Positions 42,582-52,951 of a DNA stretch of 64,000 nucleotides are shown one piece after another. Source of the stretch: an uncultured Eubacteriales bacterium (GTDB lineage: Bacteria; Bacillota; Clostridia; Oscillospirales; CAG-382); contig CAKSOW010000010.1 of assembly GCA_934479825.1 (NCBI GenBank), forward strand, positions 1-64,000, read 5' to 3'. A program made the translations under genes and the position numbers. The notes beneath the pieces were generated by a model. That model was not told the origin of the DNA. It searched no databases and worked only from the letters and a program-made list of their open reading frames with translations. Positions within the stretch are counted from its first letter, which is position 1, and the number at the start of each line of letters is the position of its first letter.

Positions 42582-44135
42582 ATGGACGACAACAAGAATC
42601 TTTCCCGTCCCGAACCGGAGAACCTCCCTCATACGCCAAACACGGACGGTGTTTCCGATTCGGCAGACGATATTGACGATGTCATCAAAATCTTTCATAA
42701 AGATCCGGCTCATACGCCGCACCCGGCCGCGTCAACGCCCACCAAGGTAGATTTTGACGCCGTGAAAAAACCGCCCGTTCCGCAGACAAACGGTGAAAAA
42801 AAGAAAGCGTCTGACGCGCCCCGCGCTGTGCCGCACACCGGCACGGTTTCCTCCGGTGCGCTTTCGCGTGCGCCTTCTCCGACACATTCCGCGTCTTCCC
42901 AGCCTCATCCTGCAAACGCTGTCAGTCTTGACGATTTCAATCGCGGCGAAAATGCCGCCATACAGGCGAAAAAGAAGAAAAACAACCAGACAAAAGTATC
43001 TTTTCTCGGTTCAACTTCGTTCGGCGTGGCAAAACTCCTTGCCTATATCGCTTTTGTGGCGCTCTGTTCGTTTCTTATTGTCAACACGGCGGTAAATGTC
43101 GGAAACGACGTGTTTGCCTTTGTCAAAAAGGATGCAAACGGAATGCCGGTTGCCGAACTTCGCGAGGATATGAATATCACGGTAACTATCCCCGAAGGAG
43201 CGGACACCAAAACAGTCGCTTCCATCTTAAAAGACGCAGGTGTTATCAAGTATCCGGGCGTATTTGAAAAATTCGCCAAATTCCGCATTTCCAAGCGTTC
43301 CTATCTGACCGGAAAATATTTGTCCGGCGAAGTGACGGTCAATCCGCTTATGAATTACGATACGTTAATCAATACGCTTTCCGATTACGAGCGTTCCCAG
43401 CGCGGCACGGTTCGTATCACCATCCCGGAGGGCCTTACCGTTAATGAAATTCTCGCGCTGTTTGAGAAAAACGGCGTAGGCAAAAAAGAAGATTTTCTTG
43501 ACGCGCTTCAAACCCATGATTACGATTTCAAATTCTGCAAGAATCTCACCAAGGAAAACCTGTCCGAATACCGGTTTGACACCAATTACAGCTACCGCTT
43601 GGAGGGTTATCTGTTTCCCGATACCTATGATTTCTATTTAAGTGAAAATCCGGTTTCGGCCATCAACAAACTGCTTGTCAACTTCAATAAAAAGTTTGAA
43701 GAGGAATTCTACGAGCGGTGCGATGAGTTGGGCATGACGGTCGATGAAATCATCACGCTTGCCTCCATGATTGAAAAAGAGGGCAAAAACGCAGAGGACT
43801 ACTATCTCATTTCCTCCGTTTTCCACAACCGTTTGAAGAACAGTGCCAATTTCCCCTATCTCAATTCCGACGCGACCTTGCAGTATGCGCTTGCCGAACG
43901 TTCCGGTCCCTATGGGCTTGACACCTCCTACGATCATCCCTACAACACCTACAAATACAAAGGTTTACCCCCCGGACCGATCTGCAACCCCGGCACAGAA
44001 GCCATCTATGCCGCTCTTTACCCGGAAAAGACCTCGTATTATTATTTCTATACGAGGCGTGACGGTGAAACGGTCTACGCCAAGACCTTTGAAGAACATC
44101 AGCGCTATGTCAATGCGGACAAAGCGGCAAATTAG
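42582..44135 (+). CDS. mltG: Endolytic murein transglycosylase MltG (YceG-like)
   Basis: A 517-residue membrane enzyme that cuts nascent glycan strands and ends their elongation. A long, Pro- and charge-rich cytoplasmic N-terminus (about 1-140) precedes one membrane span (about 147-170). LysM-like subdomain: ITVTIPEGADTKTVASIL and RITIPEGLTVNEIL. The catalytic Glu lies in LASMIEKEGKN (about residue 395). YLNSDATLQYAL and SYDHPYNTYKYKGLPPGPI are signature blocks. The cytoplasmic tail is longer than in B. subtilis. CAGGAGA precedes the ATG. Confidence 0.96.
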   Translation: MDDNKNLSRPEPENLPHTPNTDGVSDSADDIDDVIKIFHKDPAHTPHPAASTPTKVDFDAVKKPPVPQTNGEKKKASDAPRAVPHTGTVSSGALSRAPSPTHSASSQPHPANAVSLDDFNRGENAAIQAKKKKNNQTKVSFLGSTSFGVAKLLAYIAFVALCSFLIVNTAVNVGNDVFAFVKKDANGMPVAELREDMNITVTIPEGADTKTVASILKDAGVIKYPGVFEKFAKFRISKRSYLTGKYLSGEVTVNPLMNYDTLINTLSDYERSQRGTVRITIPEGLTVNEILALFEKNGVGKKEDFLDALQTHDYDFKFCKNLTKENLSEYRFDTNYSYRLEGYLFPDTYDFYLSENPVSAINKLLVNFNKKFEEEFYERCDELGMTVDEIITLASMIEKEGKNAEDYYLISSVFHNRLKNSANFPYLNSDATLQYALAERSGPYGLDTSYDHPYNTYKYKGLPPGPICNPGTEAIYAALYPEKTSYYYFYTRRDGETVYAKTFEEHQRYVNADKAAN

Positions 44136-44153
44136 TCTCCTTTTTAAACACGC

Positions 44154-44185
44154 GGCGGTTTCCGCAATCCGGAAACCGCCTTTTT
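44154..44185 (+). terminator. Terminator after mltG
   Basis: A 10-bp stem GGCGGTTTCC/GGAAACCGCC (44154-44163 with 44171-44180) plus TTTTT. It overlaps the leader of the next gene and may only reduce read-through. Confidence 0.83.
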
Positions 44186-44223
44186 GTTCCATGCCCCATT
44201 CCATGCTGAAAGGAAAGATATCC

Positions 44224-45477
44224 ATGAACAAACGTCCGGAAATTTTATCTCCGGCAGGAAACTTTGAAAAAATGACCTTTGCCGTGCGTTACGGTGCGGA
44301 CGCGGTGTATGCCGCCGGGAAAAATTTCGGAATGCGTGCCGCGTCTGAGAATTTTTCGGATGAAGAGTTGATACAGGCGGTCAAATACTGCCATGAACGG
44401 AACGTGAGATTCTATGTCACGGTCAATATCCTGCCGCACGAAAATGAACTTCCGGCTCTTACCGGGTATCTGACCTTTTTGGAAGAACAGGCAAAGCCAG
44501 ACGCACTCATTGTTTCGGACATGGGCGTGTTTTCCCTTGCCAAGCGCTATGCGCCGCACATAGAACTACATATTTCAACCCAATCCAGCACGGTAAATTC
44601 CGAAGCCTGCAAGCTCTATGCTTCTTTGGGATGCACACGCGTGGTATTAGCGCGCGAAATGACGTTGGATGAAATCCGTACTTTACGAAAAAGCATTCCC
44701 CAAGAACTGGAATTGGAGGCGTTCGTCCACGGCGCGATGTGCGTATCCTATTCGGGACGCTGCCTGTTATCCGGCTTTTTCACCGGGCGCGACGCCAACC
44801 ACGGAAAATGCGCCCAACCTTGCCGGTGGGAATACACAGTGGGCGAAAAAACCGCCGAGATCTGTGAGATCAAGCGCCCCGATACGCCGCTTTCCCTTGT
44901 GGAGGACGCACGCGGAACCTATATGTTCAGCTCCAAGGACATGTGCATGATCGAACATATTCCGGAGCTTGCCGAAGCCGGAATCAACAGTTTCAAAATC
45001 GAAGGCCGAGTCAAGAGCGCCTATTACACCGCCGTCACAGCCAACGCCTATAAAAACGAACTGCTCGCCTATTGGGCGGACAAAGAGCATTACACCTTTG
45101 ACGACAAAAGCTTATATGAGCTCGAAAGCGTGAGTCACCGCGAATATTCCACCGGCTTTTTCTTTGACGACTGCTCGCAAAATCCGCAGATCACCCAAAG
45201 CGGCGGCTATCTGCGCGATAAAGCCTTTTTGGCTACCGTTTCGGATATTGACGAAACAAGCGGCCGTGCCGTACTCTTACAGCGCAACAAGGCCTGCGAG
45301 GGAGACGCCTGTGAACTGGTTTCCCCCGGCAAAAGCTCCGTGCCGTTCACATTAACCGATCTGCGCAACACCGACAACGAAAAAATCGATTCCGCTCCGC
45401 ACGCAAAAATGCTCTATTCGGTCAGAATGACCGTGCCTATGCAGAAAGGCGATATAATCCGGGGAGCAGACCGATAA
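44224..45477 (+). CDS. U32-family peptidase / tRNA hydroxylation protein TrhP-like
   Basis: A 417-residue protein from ATG 44224 (GAAAGGA upstream). It begins RPEILSPAGNFEKM, the typical U32 opening. The U32 signature is complete in EAFVHGAMCVSYSGRCLLS (about 163-181), with further Cys in GKCAQPCRW that may hold an Fe-S cluster. In B. subtilis and E. coli, members near mltG/yrrM are involved in tRNA uridine hydroxylation (TrhP) or rRNA hydroxylation (RlhA), so this is more likely RNA modification than proteolysis. That choice is by analogy. Confidence 0.88.
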   Translation: MNKRPEILSPAGNFEKMTFAVRYGADAVYAAGKNFGMRAASENFSDEELIQAVKYCHERNVRFYVTVNILPHENELPALTGYLTFLEEQAKPDALIVSDMGVFSLAKRYAPHIELHISTQSSTVNSEACKLYASLGCTRVVLAREMTLDEIRTLRKSIPQELELEAFVHGAMCVSYSGRCLLSGFFTGRDANHGKCAQPCRWEYTVGEKTAEICEIKRPDTPLSLVEDARGTYMFSSKDMCMIEHIPELAEAGINSFKIEGRVKSAYYTAVTANAYKNELLAYWADKEHYTFDDKSLYELESVSHREYSTGFFFDDCSQNPQITQSGGYLRDKAFLATVSDIDETSGRAVLLQRNKACEGDACELVSPGKSSVPFTLTDLRNTDNEKIDSAPHAKMLYSVRMTVPMQKGDIIRGADR

Positions 45478-45594
45478 AACTCTGCAATTTTTACCGTGTG
45501 TTCAAATAAAATACAGACGACGCACTATAATATAGTATGGAAGATGTTTGGTTTAAAAAACATCTGAATACTGTTTTACGGGAGGATTTCTGCT

Positions 45595-46638
45595 TTGAGC
45601 ACTTTTTTATACATTCTTTTGGGCCTTCTCATGTTCGGCGTGATTATTTTCATTCACGAATTAGGACATTTTCTGTGTGCCAAGGCCTTTCATGTCGCCA
45701 TTGAAGAATTTGCCATCGGTATGGGGCCGAAGCTTCTGTCGCATGTCGGCAAAGACGGTGTGTGCTATTCGTTAAGAGCCGTTCCCATCGGCGGCTTTGT
45801 CAGCATGGTCGGCGAGGACGAAGACAGCGACACGCCGGGGGCGCTCTGCCGCAAGCCGGTATGGCAGCGCATGATCATCGTTGCGGCAGGCGCTGTTATG
45901 AATCTGCTTTTAGGCTTTGTTTTAATGGGTTTTGCGGTCGGGTTTTCCCCCAAGCTTTATTCAACGACCGTATCCGGCTTTCTAACGACCACGCAAACCG
46001 ATGAGGCGCTCGGCATTCGTGTCGGCGACGTCATCACCGGGATCGGTTCAAGAAAAATCCATGTCCGAAGCGATTTTGTCTATGAAGTCATGTTCTTGAA
46101 GGATTCGCCGACCGACGTAACGGTACGCCGCGACGGAAAAAAGATTGTACTTCACGATGTTGTTTTTCCGACTTACACCACAAGCGGCGTCACGTTCGGA
46201 AACGCCGCCTTTATCCGGACAACCGAGCTTGGAAAGTCTGCGCCCGAAATTTTACGGCAGGCATTTTTCCAATCGCTCTCGACTATACGCATGCTCTGGG
46301 CATCTATTTTAAACACGGTCAAAGGCGAATACGGCGCTGATTCACTTTCCGGCCCGGTCGGCGTAATCAGTGAAGTCAAGGAAACCGTATCGGTCGGCTG
46401 GGACGCGTTTTTATTCTTTGTCGTCATGCTTACCATGAATGTCGGCATGGTCAATCTCATGCCGCTCCCGGCGCTTGACGGCGGCAGACTCTTCTTTATG
46501 CTCATTGAGTTAATCCGCGGAAAGCCGATCAATCCCAAATATGAGGGCTATGTCCACGCGGCGGGTCTTGTACTGCTCATGGGACTTATGGTCTTTATCA
46601 CCTACAACGACATTGTACGAATCTTCTTTAAAGCATAG
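45595..46638 (+). CDS. rseP: RseP/RasP-like site-2 intramembrane metalloprotease
   Basis: A 347-residue protease that cuts membrane-embedded segments, for example of anti-sigma factors. It starts with TTG 45595 behind a strong GGGAGGA. HELGH (residues 21-25) in the first span binds zinc, and LPALDGGR near the C-terminus supplies the third ligand Asp. A single PDZ domain is at about 125-205 (ALGIRVGDVITGIG). Four spans are predicted. A TATAAT at 45526-45531 with TTCAAA 19 bp upstream is a possible weak promoter. Followed, with one gene in between, by ispG and polC, as in many Firmicutes. Confidence 0.96.
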   Translation: MSTFLYILLGLLMFGVIIFIHELGHFLCAKAFHVAIEEFAIGMGPKLLSHVGKDGVCYSLRAVPIGGFVSMVGEDEDSDTPGALCRKPVWQRMIIVAAGAVMNLLLGFVLMGFAVGFSPKLYSTTVSGFLTTTQTDEALGIRVGDVITGIGSRKIHVRSDFVYEVMFLKDSPTDVTVRRDGKKIVLHDVVFPTYTTSGVTFGNAAFIRTTELGKSAPEILRQAFFQSLSTIRMLWASILNTVKGEYGADSLSGPVGVISEVKETVSVGWDAFLFFVVMLTMNVGMVNLMPLPALDGGRLFFMLIELIRGKPINPKYEGYVHAAGLVLLMGLMVFITYNDIVRIFFKA

Positions 46639-46648
46639 GTATCCGACT

Positions 46649-47395
46649 ATGAATGAACACGCCTTTGACGGCAAAGGAAAGCTTTATGCAGCCAGCCGTC
46701 CGGATTATCCGGAGAAACTGTTTGATTCTCTTTACGAAGCCGGTCTGTTGACGCCCGACACCGTCGCGGCCGACATTGGCTCGGGCACGGGATTATTTTC
46801 CGTCCATCTTGCCGAAAAAGCTCGTTTGGTCTATGCCGTTGAGCCGAACGAAGAGATGCGGCGCACAGCGGAGGGCTATTTCGGAAACCGTCCGAATATC
46901 CTATCCGTCTGCGGCAGCGCCGAAAACACCGGTTTAACCGAAAAAATCAATCTCATAACCGCCGCCGAGGCCTTTCATTGGTTTGACCGGGCAGCTTTTC
47001 GGGACGAATGCCGGCGTATACAGGAAAAAGACGGGGCGGTCGTTCTGGTCTGGAACGTTTTGCGGCCGAAAGAAGAACTGACCGCACGGATAGCCGCTCT
47101 GCACCGCAAATATTGTGCGCGTTTCAAGGGCTTTTCCGGCGGTAAGGATTTTGAAAACGAGACATTCTCAGATTTCTTTGCCGCCCCTCCGGAAAAAAGG
47201 CTGTTCGACAACCGCCTTTTCTATGACAAGCAGACGTTTTTACAGAGAATTCTTTCTTCTTCCTTTGCCTTAACCGGAAAAGATGAGAATTTCGCCCCCT
47301 ATATCGCGGAATTTGAGGAACTGTTTGACACCAAAGCCCAAGCCGGGCGGTTAATTATGCCGTATCAGACAATCTGCTTTATCGGAAATATATAA
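46649..47395 (+). CDS. Class I SAM-dependent methyltransferase
   Basis: A 248-residue small-molecule-type methyltransferase (Methyltransf_11 like). SAM motif I is VAADIGSGTGLFSVHLAE (about 39-56), motif II is VYAVEPNEEMR, and AAEAFHWFD near 108-116 is typical of the SAM MTase/trans-aconitate group. ATG 46649 lies 10 bp after rseP with a poor ribosome binding site (AGGTATCC). It interrupts the usual rseP-ispG neighbourhood. Substrate unknown. Confidence 0.9.
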   Translation: MNEHAFDGKGKLYAASRPDYPEKLFDSLYEAGLLTPDTVAADIGSGTGLFSVHLAEKARLVYAVEPNEEMRRTAEGYFGNRPNILSVCGSAENTGLTEKINLITAAEAFHWFDRAAFRDECRRIQEKDGAVVLVWNVLRPKEELTARIAALHRKYCARFKGFSGGKDFENETFSDFFAAPPEKRLFDNRLFYDKQTFLQRILSSSFALTGKDENFAPYIAEFEELFDTKAQAGRLIMPYQTICFIGNI

Positions 47396-47430
47396 GTTTT
47401 TATTCAGAAAAAAAGAAAAGAGGAACTGTT

Positions 47431-48519
47431 TTGAGTCATTCGGAAGTTGAAAACCGCAGAAAAGCACGCACCGTAAAAATCGGAAATGTCACCGTCGGCG
47501 GCACCGCCCCGGTTGCGATCCAATCCATGACGTTTACCAAAACAAGCGACCGTGAAGCCACGCTCGCCCAGATTCTGGAATTGGAAAAAGCCGGCTGTGA
47601 GATCGTGCGCTTTTCCGTGCCGGACGAAGCCTGCGCGGCCAGTATTCCCTATCTCAAAGAACACACCCATATACCGCTTGTTGCAGACATCCATTTCAAT
47701 TACCGTCTTGCCCTTTTAGCCGCCGAATACGGAATCGACAAGATCCGCATCAATCCCGGCAATATCGGCGATAAAGAACGCGTGCGGCAAGTAGTCGCAG
47801 CCTGCAAAAAGCGAAACATTCCTATTCGCATCGGCGTCAATGGCGGTTCGCTCGAAAAGCATATTCTCGCCAAATACGGTTCTCCGACACCCGAAGCGCT
47901 CTGCGAAAGCGCTCTTTACCATGTCGGGCTTTTGGAAGAATTCGATTTTCATGATATCGTCGTTTCCATAAAATCCAGCGACGTGCGCACCACAATTGCC
48001 GCAAACCGGCTGTTTGCCGCACGCACCGATTATCCCATGCACTTAGGCGTTACCGAAGCCGGAACCGAGCGTATGGGACTTATCAAATCCAGCATTGGTC
48101 TCGGCTCGCTGCTTGCCGACGGAATCGGCGACACCATACGCGTTTCCCTCTCGGACGACGTGACCAAGGAAGTGGCGGCGGCCAAGGACATCTTGTTTGC
48201 CTTGGGCTTGCGAAACGGTGTGCGGATCGTGTCCTGCCCCACCTGCTCACGCTGTAACATCGGCGTGTTCGACGCGGCCAAACGTCTGGAAGATGCCTTG
48301 AAAGACAAGCCGTGGAACATGACGGTCGCAGTCATGGGCTGCGCGGTCAACGGACCCGGAGAAGCACGTGAAGCCGACATCGGCGTAGCCGGCGGAAACG
48401 GAAACGCCTTGCTTTTCAAAAAAGGCGAGATCGTGCGCCCGATCGATGCGGACAAAATTTACGAAACTTTACTCGAAGAAGCCGAAAAACTGCACAACGA
48501 ACAGCAATCCGCGAAATAA
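47431..48519 (+). CDS. ispG: 4-hydroxy-3-methylbut-2-enyl diphosphate synthase IspG (GcpE)
   Basis: A 362-residue Fe-S enzyme of the MEP isoprenoid pathway, converting cyclic MEcPP to HMBPP. TTG start at 47431 behind AGAGGA. The N-terminal TIM barrel carries IQSMTFTKTSD and INPGNIG. The 4Fe-4S ligands are Cys269, Cys272 and Cys304 with Glu311 (SCPTCSRC and MGCAVNGPGE), one residue off the E. coli numbering. The short bacterial form without the plant/Chlamydia insert. Confidence 0.98.
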   Translation: MSHSEVENRRKARTVKIGNVTVGGTAPVAIQSMTFTKTSDREATLAQILELEKAGCEIVRFSVPDEACAASIPYLKEHTHIPLVADIHFNYRLALLAAEYGIDKIRINPGNIGDKERVRQVVAACKKRNIPIRIGVNGGSLEKHILAKYGSPTPEALCESALYHVGLLEEFDFHDIVVSIKSSDVRTTIAANRLFAARTDYPMHLGVTEAGTERMGLIKSSIGLGSLLADGIGDTIRVSLSDDVTKEVAAAKDILFALGLRNGVRIVSCPTCSRCNIGVFDAAKRLEDALKDKPWNMTVAVMGCAVNGPGEAREADIGVAGGNGNALLFKKGEIVRPIDADKIYETLLEEAEKLHNEQQSAK

Positions 48520-48558
48520 CATGGCAGACACATCACGCAAAGGAGCCGTATCGACAAA

Positions 48559-51500
48559 ATGGCAATGACCTTTTACGAAAAATTCAAGAAATACGCTCCG
48601 ACCGACGCCGAGCGCAAAATACTCGACCATATTACCGCCTTTACCCCCAAGGTAGACGTGGAACACCGCCTCATCAGCGTTTATGCAGATTTTGACGCTT
48701 ACATACCGCCCTATCAATTTGAAAGCATCGAGCAGTCCATCAAAGAGGCCTATGACTTAAACTACATGAGCTTGCATCCGACCTATGTCGGAACGGAATT
48801 TGAATTAAAGCACATGGACGCGGTCTTTTATGAGCTTGCCAAACTGACCGCCCGCGGACTCGGCTTTTTCAACGGCGCGGAAACCGCGCTGGAAGGCGCA
48901 GACATCACAGTCGGCGAGGACGACACCTTACATATCTCGCTCAAAAACGGCGGAAAAGAACTGCTTTTATACACCGAATGCGACAAGCTGATTGCCGATG
49001 TTGTGGCGCGCATGTTCGGAAAGCGGTTGAAGATCGATTTCTGCGGCGTAACCAAGTTAAATTACGAGGACTTCATTCCCCCGCCCATGCCGTATATTGC
49101 GCCGCGTTCCCAAGAAGAAATCGACGCGGAAAATTTGGAAAAAGCCGCCGCTCTCTCCAATTCGGTCGCGACTGGAGAAGTAAAGCCCGAAATCGATTCG
49201 ACTCACGCCCAAATCACGGTTGGCGAGATGTGTTTTGACATTTCGGACATCAAGGACATTCACGGACGCATCAAAAGTCTTGACGTAACGCCGCTCCGTG
49301 CGCTTACGCTTGACAGCGAGAACTTTACGGTCTGCGGCGTGGTCTTTTCGTTCCAGAAAAAACTGACGCGCAAAGAGGATCGCTACATCGTTTCATTTTA
49401 CGTGACTGACAACGATTCGTCTGCCGTGGTCAAATGGATCTACGACGCCGAACGCGACGAGGACTATTCCTGTATCAAAGATGGCGCGGCTGTCATGATC
49501 CGCGGCAGCATGCAAATGGACAAGTTTGAGAACATCCCGGTCATCCGTCCGAATGCCATCGCGCTGATCAAGCGCAAGAAAAAGACCGACACTGCCGAGA
49601 AAAAACGCGTCGAACTGCACTTACACACCACGCTTTCCACCATGGATTCCACTTTCTCCCCCGAAGCGGTCGTTGAAACGGTCTCCCGGTTCGGACATAC
49701 GGCCGTCGCCGTCACCGACCACGGAAATTTACAGGCTTACCCCGAAATTATGACCGAGGCGGAGCGCGTCGGTGCAGATTTCAAGATTATTTACGGAATC
49801 GAATCGTATTTTGTAGACGATACCGCCACTGCCGTTTTCGGTTCGGGTGCGGCGGAAATCGACAAGGACACGTTCTGTGTGTTCGATATCGAGACGACCG
49901 GTCTTTCGGTCAAGGACTGCGCCATTACCGAAATCGGTGCGGTCTTATACCGCGGCGGCGAGATACTCGATACCTTTGAAAGCTTTGTCAATCCGCACAT
50001 GCCCATCAGCGCCAAGATTTCGGAGTTGACCGGCATCACCGACGAAATGGTTGCCGACGCGCCGGACATCAGCGAGGTTCTGCCGAAATTTCTGGAATTT
50101 GCCGGAGAATCGGTCTTTGTGGCGCATAACGCCTCTTTTGATATCGGCTTTATCCGGCACGCCGCCGAAACCTGCGGCCTTGCCTTTCAGCCGACCTTTA
50201 TCGACACGGTAGCCCTCTCACGCTATTGCAACGATGATCTGAAAAAGCACACGCTTGACGCCGTAGCCGACTATTTCGGACTCGGCGATTTCAATCATCA
50301 CCGTGCGTTTGAGGACGCGCACATGCTGGCACTCATCTTCGCCAAGCTCTGCGAAAAGCTGATCGGCGAGGGAATTCACGATCTGGCAGGCTTAGTCAAT
50401 TCCATGAGCGGCCGCTGCGACCCGAAAAAATTGAAAAGCTACCACCAGATCATCTTAGTCAAGAACAAAACAGGATTAAAAAACCTATACAAACTCGTTT
50501 CTTATTCGTATCTCAATTATTTCCACCGCGTACCGCGCATTCCCAAAACCGTTCTTAATGCGCACCGCGAGGGGCTTATCATCGGTTCCGCCTGCGAAGC
50601 CGGAGAACTGTATCAGGCTGTGCTTACGGGAAAACCGTGGAATGAGCTTTGCGAAATGGCAAAATTCTACGACTATCTCGAAATCCAGCCGCTCGGCAAC
50701 AACCGGTTTATGATCGATACCGGCGTTGTAGCCGGAAATGAACGGCTCATTGAAATCAACAAAACCATCATCAAACTCGGCGATGAACTTGGTATTCCGG
50801 TCGTTGCAACCGGCGACGTGCATTTCAACGAAAAATGCGACGGCATTTACCGGAAGATTCTTCTTGCCGGTCAGAAATTCAAGGACGCTGACCGCGACAT
50901 TCCGCTCTATATGCGCACGACGGAAGAAATGCTTGCCGAATTCGATTATCTTGATCCGGAAAAAGCCTATGAAGTTGTTGTGACCAACACCAACCTCATC
51001 GCCGACCAGATCGAAAAGATCCGTCCGATTCCGCCCGGCTCTTTCCCTCCGCACATGGACGGTGCAGAAGAAGAGCTGACAAACAGCTGTTATAAGCTTG
51101 CCAAAGAGCTGTACGGAGACCCGTTGCCGGAAATCGTGGAAAACCGTCTGGAACGCGAATTGAAGCCGATCATCGAACACGGCTTTGCCGTTTTATACGT
51201 CATCGCGCGCCGCCTGATCAAGTACAGTGAAAAAAACGGCTACCTTGTCGGTTCGCGCGGTTCGGTCGGTTCGTCGTTTGTCGCGACTATGGCCGGTATC
51301 ACCGAAGTCAATCCCCTGGTGCCCCACTATCGCTGCCCCAAATGCAAACACAGTGAATTCATCACCGACGGTTCGGTCGGCTCAGGGTTTGACCTGCCGC
51401 CGAAAAACTGTCCGGAATGCGGCGAAACCATGATTGGCGACGGGCACGATATTCCGTTTGAGACGTTCTTGGGCTTCAAGGGCGACAAATCGCCGGATAT

Positions 51501-52926
51501 CGACCTTAACTTTTCAGGCGACGTGCAAGGTAAGGTGCATAAATACACCGAAGTGCTTTTCGGTGCGGAAAACGTGTTCCGGGCCGGAACTCTGGGAACT
51601 CTTGCTGATAAAAACGCCTACGGCTATGTCAAACGTTATTTGGAAGAACGGAATCTTTCCGTCAATAAAGCCGAAGAACAGCGGCTTGCCAACGGCTGTA
51701 CCGGCGTCAAAAAGAGCACCGGTCAGCATCCGGGCGGCATCGTGGTTATCCCCAAGGAATACGACGTCTACGATTTCACGCCGGTTCAACACCCGGCCGA
51801 CGACCCCAAAAGCGACATTGTCACCACGCACTTTGCTTTCAAATTCTTACACGATACGATTTTGAAGCTTGACTTACTCGGCCATGATGTGCCGACCAAA
51901 TATAAAATGATGGAAAAGTTTTCGGGCCTAAGCGTACTCGACCTGCCCATGAACGACCCCGATGTCATGGAGCTTTTCATTTCCACCAAATCCATCGGCG
52001 TCGAACCGGAGGACATCGACAGTGAAGTCGCTACTTTCGGACTTCCCGAATTCGGTACCAAATTCGTGCGTCAGATGATCGTGGAATCCAAGCCCAAGAA
52101 CTTTACCGACCTTTTGCAGATTTCGGGGCTTTCACACGGCACGGACGTGTGGCTGGGCAACGCCCAAGAGTTGATCCATAACGGAATCTGCACCATTTCC
52201 GAGGTTATCGGTACACGTGACTCGATCATGACCTATTTGATTCACAAGGGACTTGACCCGTCTCTTTCGTTCAACATCATGGAAATCACGCGCAAAGGCA
52301 AGGCAAAATCCAAACTCACCCCTGAAATGGTAGAGGAGATGAAGCGTCACAACGTGCCGGACTGGTACATCGACAGCTGTTTCAAAATCAAATACATGTT
52401 TCCGAAGGCACATGCCGTTGCCTACGATATGTCGGCATTGCGCTTAGGCTGGTTCAAGGTTCATATGCCGCAGGTGTTCTACGCCGCCTTTTTATCGGTT
52501 GCCCCCGGCGGTTTTGACGCGGATATCGTCACAAAAGGCAAGGAGAACATCAAAAAGACCTTGCGTGAAATCGAAGCCAAAGGCAAAGACGCGTCTCAAA
52601 AAGAAACCGACATGATCGCTACCTTACAGCTTTGCAACGAGGCTTGCGCACGCGGTTTTGAATTTCTCCGCCCCGATATCAAAAAATCGCACAGTTTCCA
52701 TTTTCTGCCGGAGGGTGAAAAAGGCATCCGCTGCCCGTTTTCCTCTATGGGCGGATTAGGAGAAGCCGCCGCAGAAAGCTTATACAATGCCTGCCAGGGC
52801 GCAGAGATCCTATCGGTGGAGGATTTGCGCACACGCGCCCAGGTCTCCAAGGCCGTTATCGAAATTCTTCGCAAAAACGGCGTTTTGGATGAATTAAGCG
52901 AAACCAACCAGCTAACCATGTTTTAG
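48559..52926 (+). CDS. polC: DNA polymerase III alpha subunit, PolC type
   Basis: A 1455-residue Gram-positive replicative polymerase with built-in proofreading. Order: N-terminal domain (about 1-200), OB fold (about 215-330), PHP domain (from VELHLHTTLS near 350) split by a DEDDh exonuclease (VFDIETTGLS near 440; HHRAFEDAHM near 579), PHP continuation, then the polymerase core. The core has a C4 zinc motif (CPKC to CPEC, about 926-955), GSRGSVGSSF near 898 and the catalytic PDIDLNFSGD near 979; the C-terminus ends NQLTMF. Length is normal for PolC. Start ATG 48559 behind AAAGGAG; ATG 48565 is also possible. Confidence 0.98.
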   Translation: MAMTFYEKFKKYAPTDAERKILDHITAFTPKVDVEHRLISVYADFDAYIPPYQFESIEQSIKEAYDLNYMSLHPTYVGTEFELKHMDAVFYELAKLTARGLGFFNGAETALEGADITVGEDDTLHISLKNGGKELLLYTECDKLIADVVARMFGKRLKIDFCGVTKLNYEDFIPPPMPYIAPRSQEEIDAENLEKAAALSNSVATGEVKPEIDSTHAQITVGEMCFDISDIKDIHGRIKSLDVTPLRALTLDSENFTVCGVVFSFQKKLTRKEDRYIVSFYVTDNDSSAVVKWIYDAERDEDYSCIKDGAAVMIRGSMQMDKFENIPVIRPNAIALIKRKKKTDTAEKKRVELHLHTTLSTMDSTFSPEAVVETVSRFGHTAVAVTDHGNLQAYPEIMTEAERVGADFKIIYGIESYFVDDTATAVFGSGAAEIDKDTFCVFDIETTGLSVKDCAITEIGAVLYRGGEILDTFESFVNPHMPISAKISELTGITDEMVADAPDISEVLPKFLEFAGESVFVAHNASFDIGFIRHAAETCGLAFQPTFIDTVALSRYCNDDLKKHTLDAVADYFGLGDFNHHRAFEDAHMLALIFAKLCEKLIGEGIHDLAGLVNSMSGRCDPKKLKSYHQIILVKNKTGLKNLYKLVSYSYLNYFHRVPRIPKTVLNAHREGLIIGSACEAGELYQAVLTGKPWNELCEMAKFYDYLEIQPLGNNRFMIDTGVVAGNERLIEINKTIIKLGDELGIPVVATGDVHFNEKCDGIYRKILLAGQKFKDADRDIPLYMRTTEEMLAEFDYLDPEKAYEVVVTNTNLIADQIEKIRPIPPGSFPPHMDGAEEELTNSCYKLAKELYGDPLPEIVENRLERELKPIIEHGFAVLYVIARRLIKYSEKNGYLVGSRGSVGSSFVATMAGITEVNPLVPHYRCPKCKHSEFITDGSVGSGFDLPPKNCPECGETMIGDGHDIPFETFLGFKGDKSPDIDLNFSGDVQGKVHKYTEVLFGAENVFRAGTLGTLADKNAYGYVKRYLEERNLSVNKAEEQRLANGCTGVKKSTGQHPGGIVVIPKEYDVYDFTPVQHPADDPKSDIVTTHFAFKFLHDTILKLDLLGHDVPTKYKMMEKFSGLSVLDLPMNDPDVMELFISTKSIGVEPEDIDSEVATFGLPEFGTKFVRQMIVESKPKNFTDLLQISGLSHGTDVWLGNAQELIHNGICTISEVIGTRDSIMTYLIHKGLDPSLSFNIMEITRKGKAKSKLTPEMVEEMKRHNVPDWYIDSCFKIKYMFPKAHAVAYDMSALRLGWFKVHMPQVFYAAFLSVAPGGFDADIVTKGKENIKKTLREIEAKGKDASQKETDMIATLQLCNEACARGFEFLRPDIKKSHSFHFLPEGEKGIRCPFSSMGGLGEAAAESLYNACQGAEILSVEDLRTRAQVSKAVIEILRKNGVLDELSETNQLTMF

Positions 52927-52951
52927 ACCCTGCCGCCAAGGAGGTATCCGC

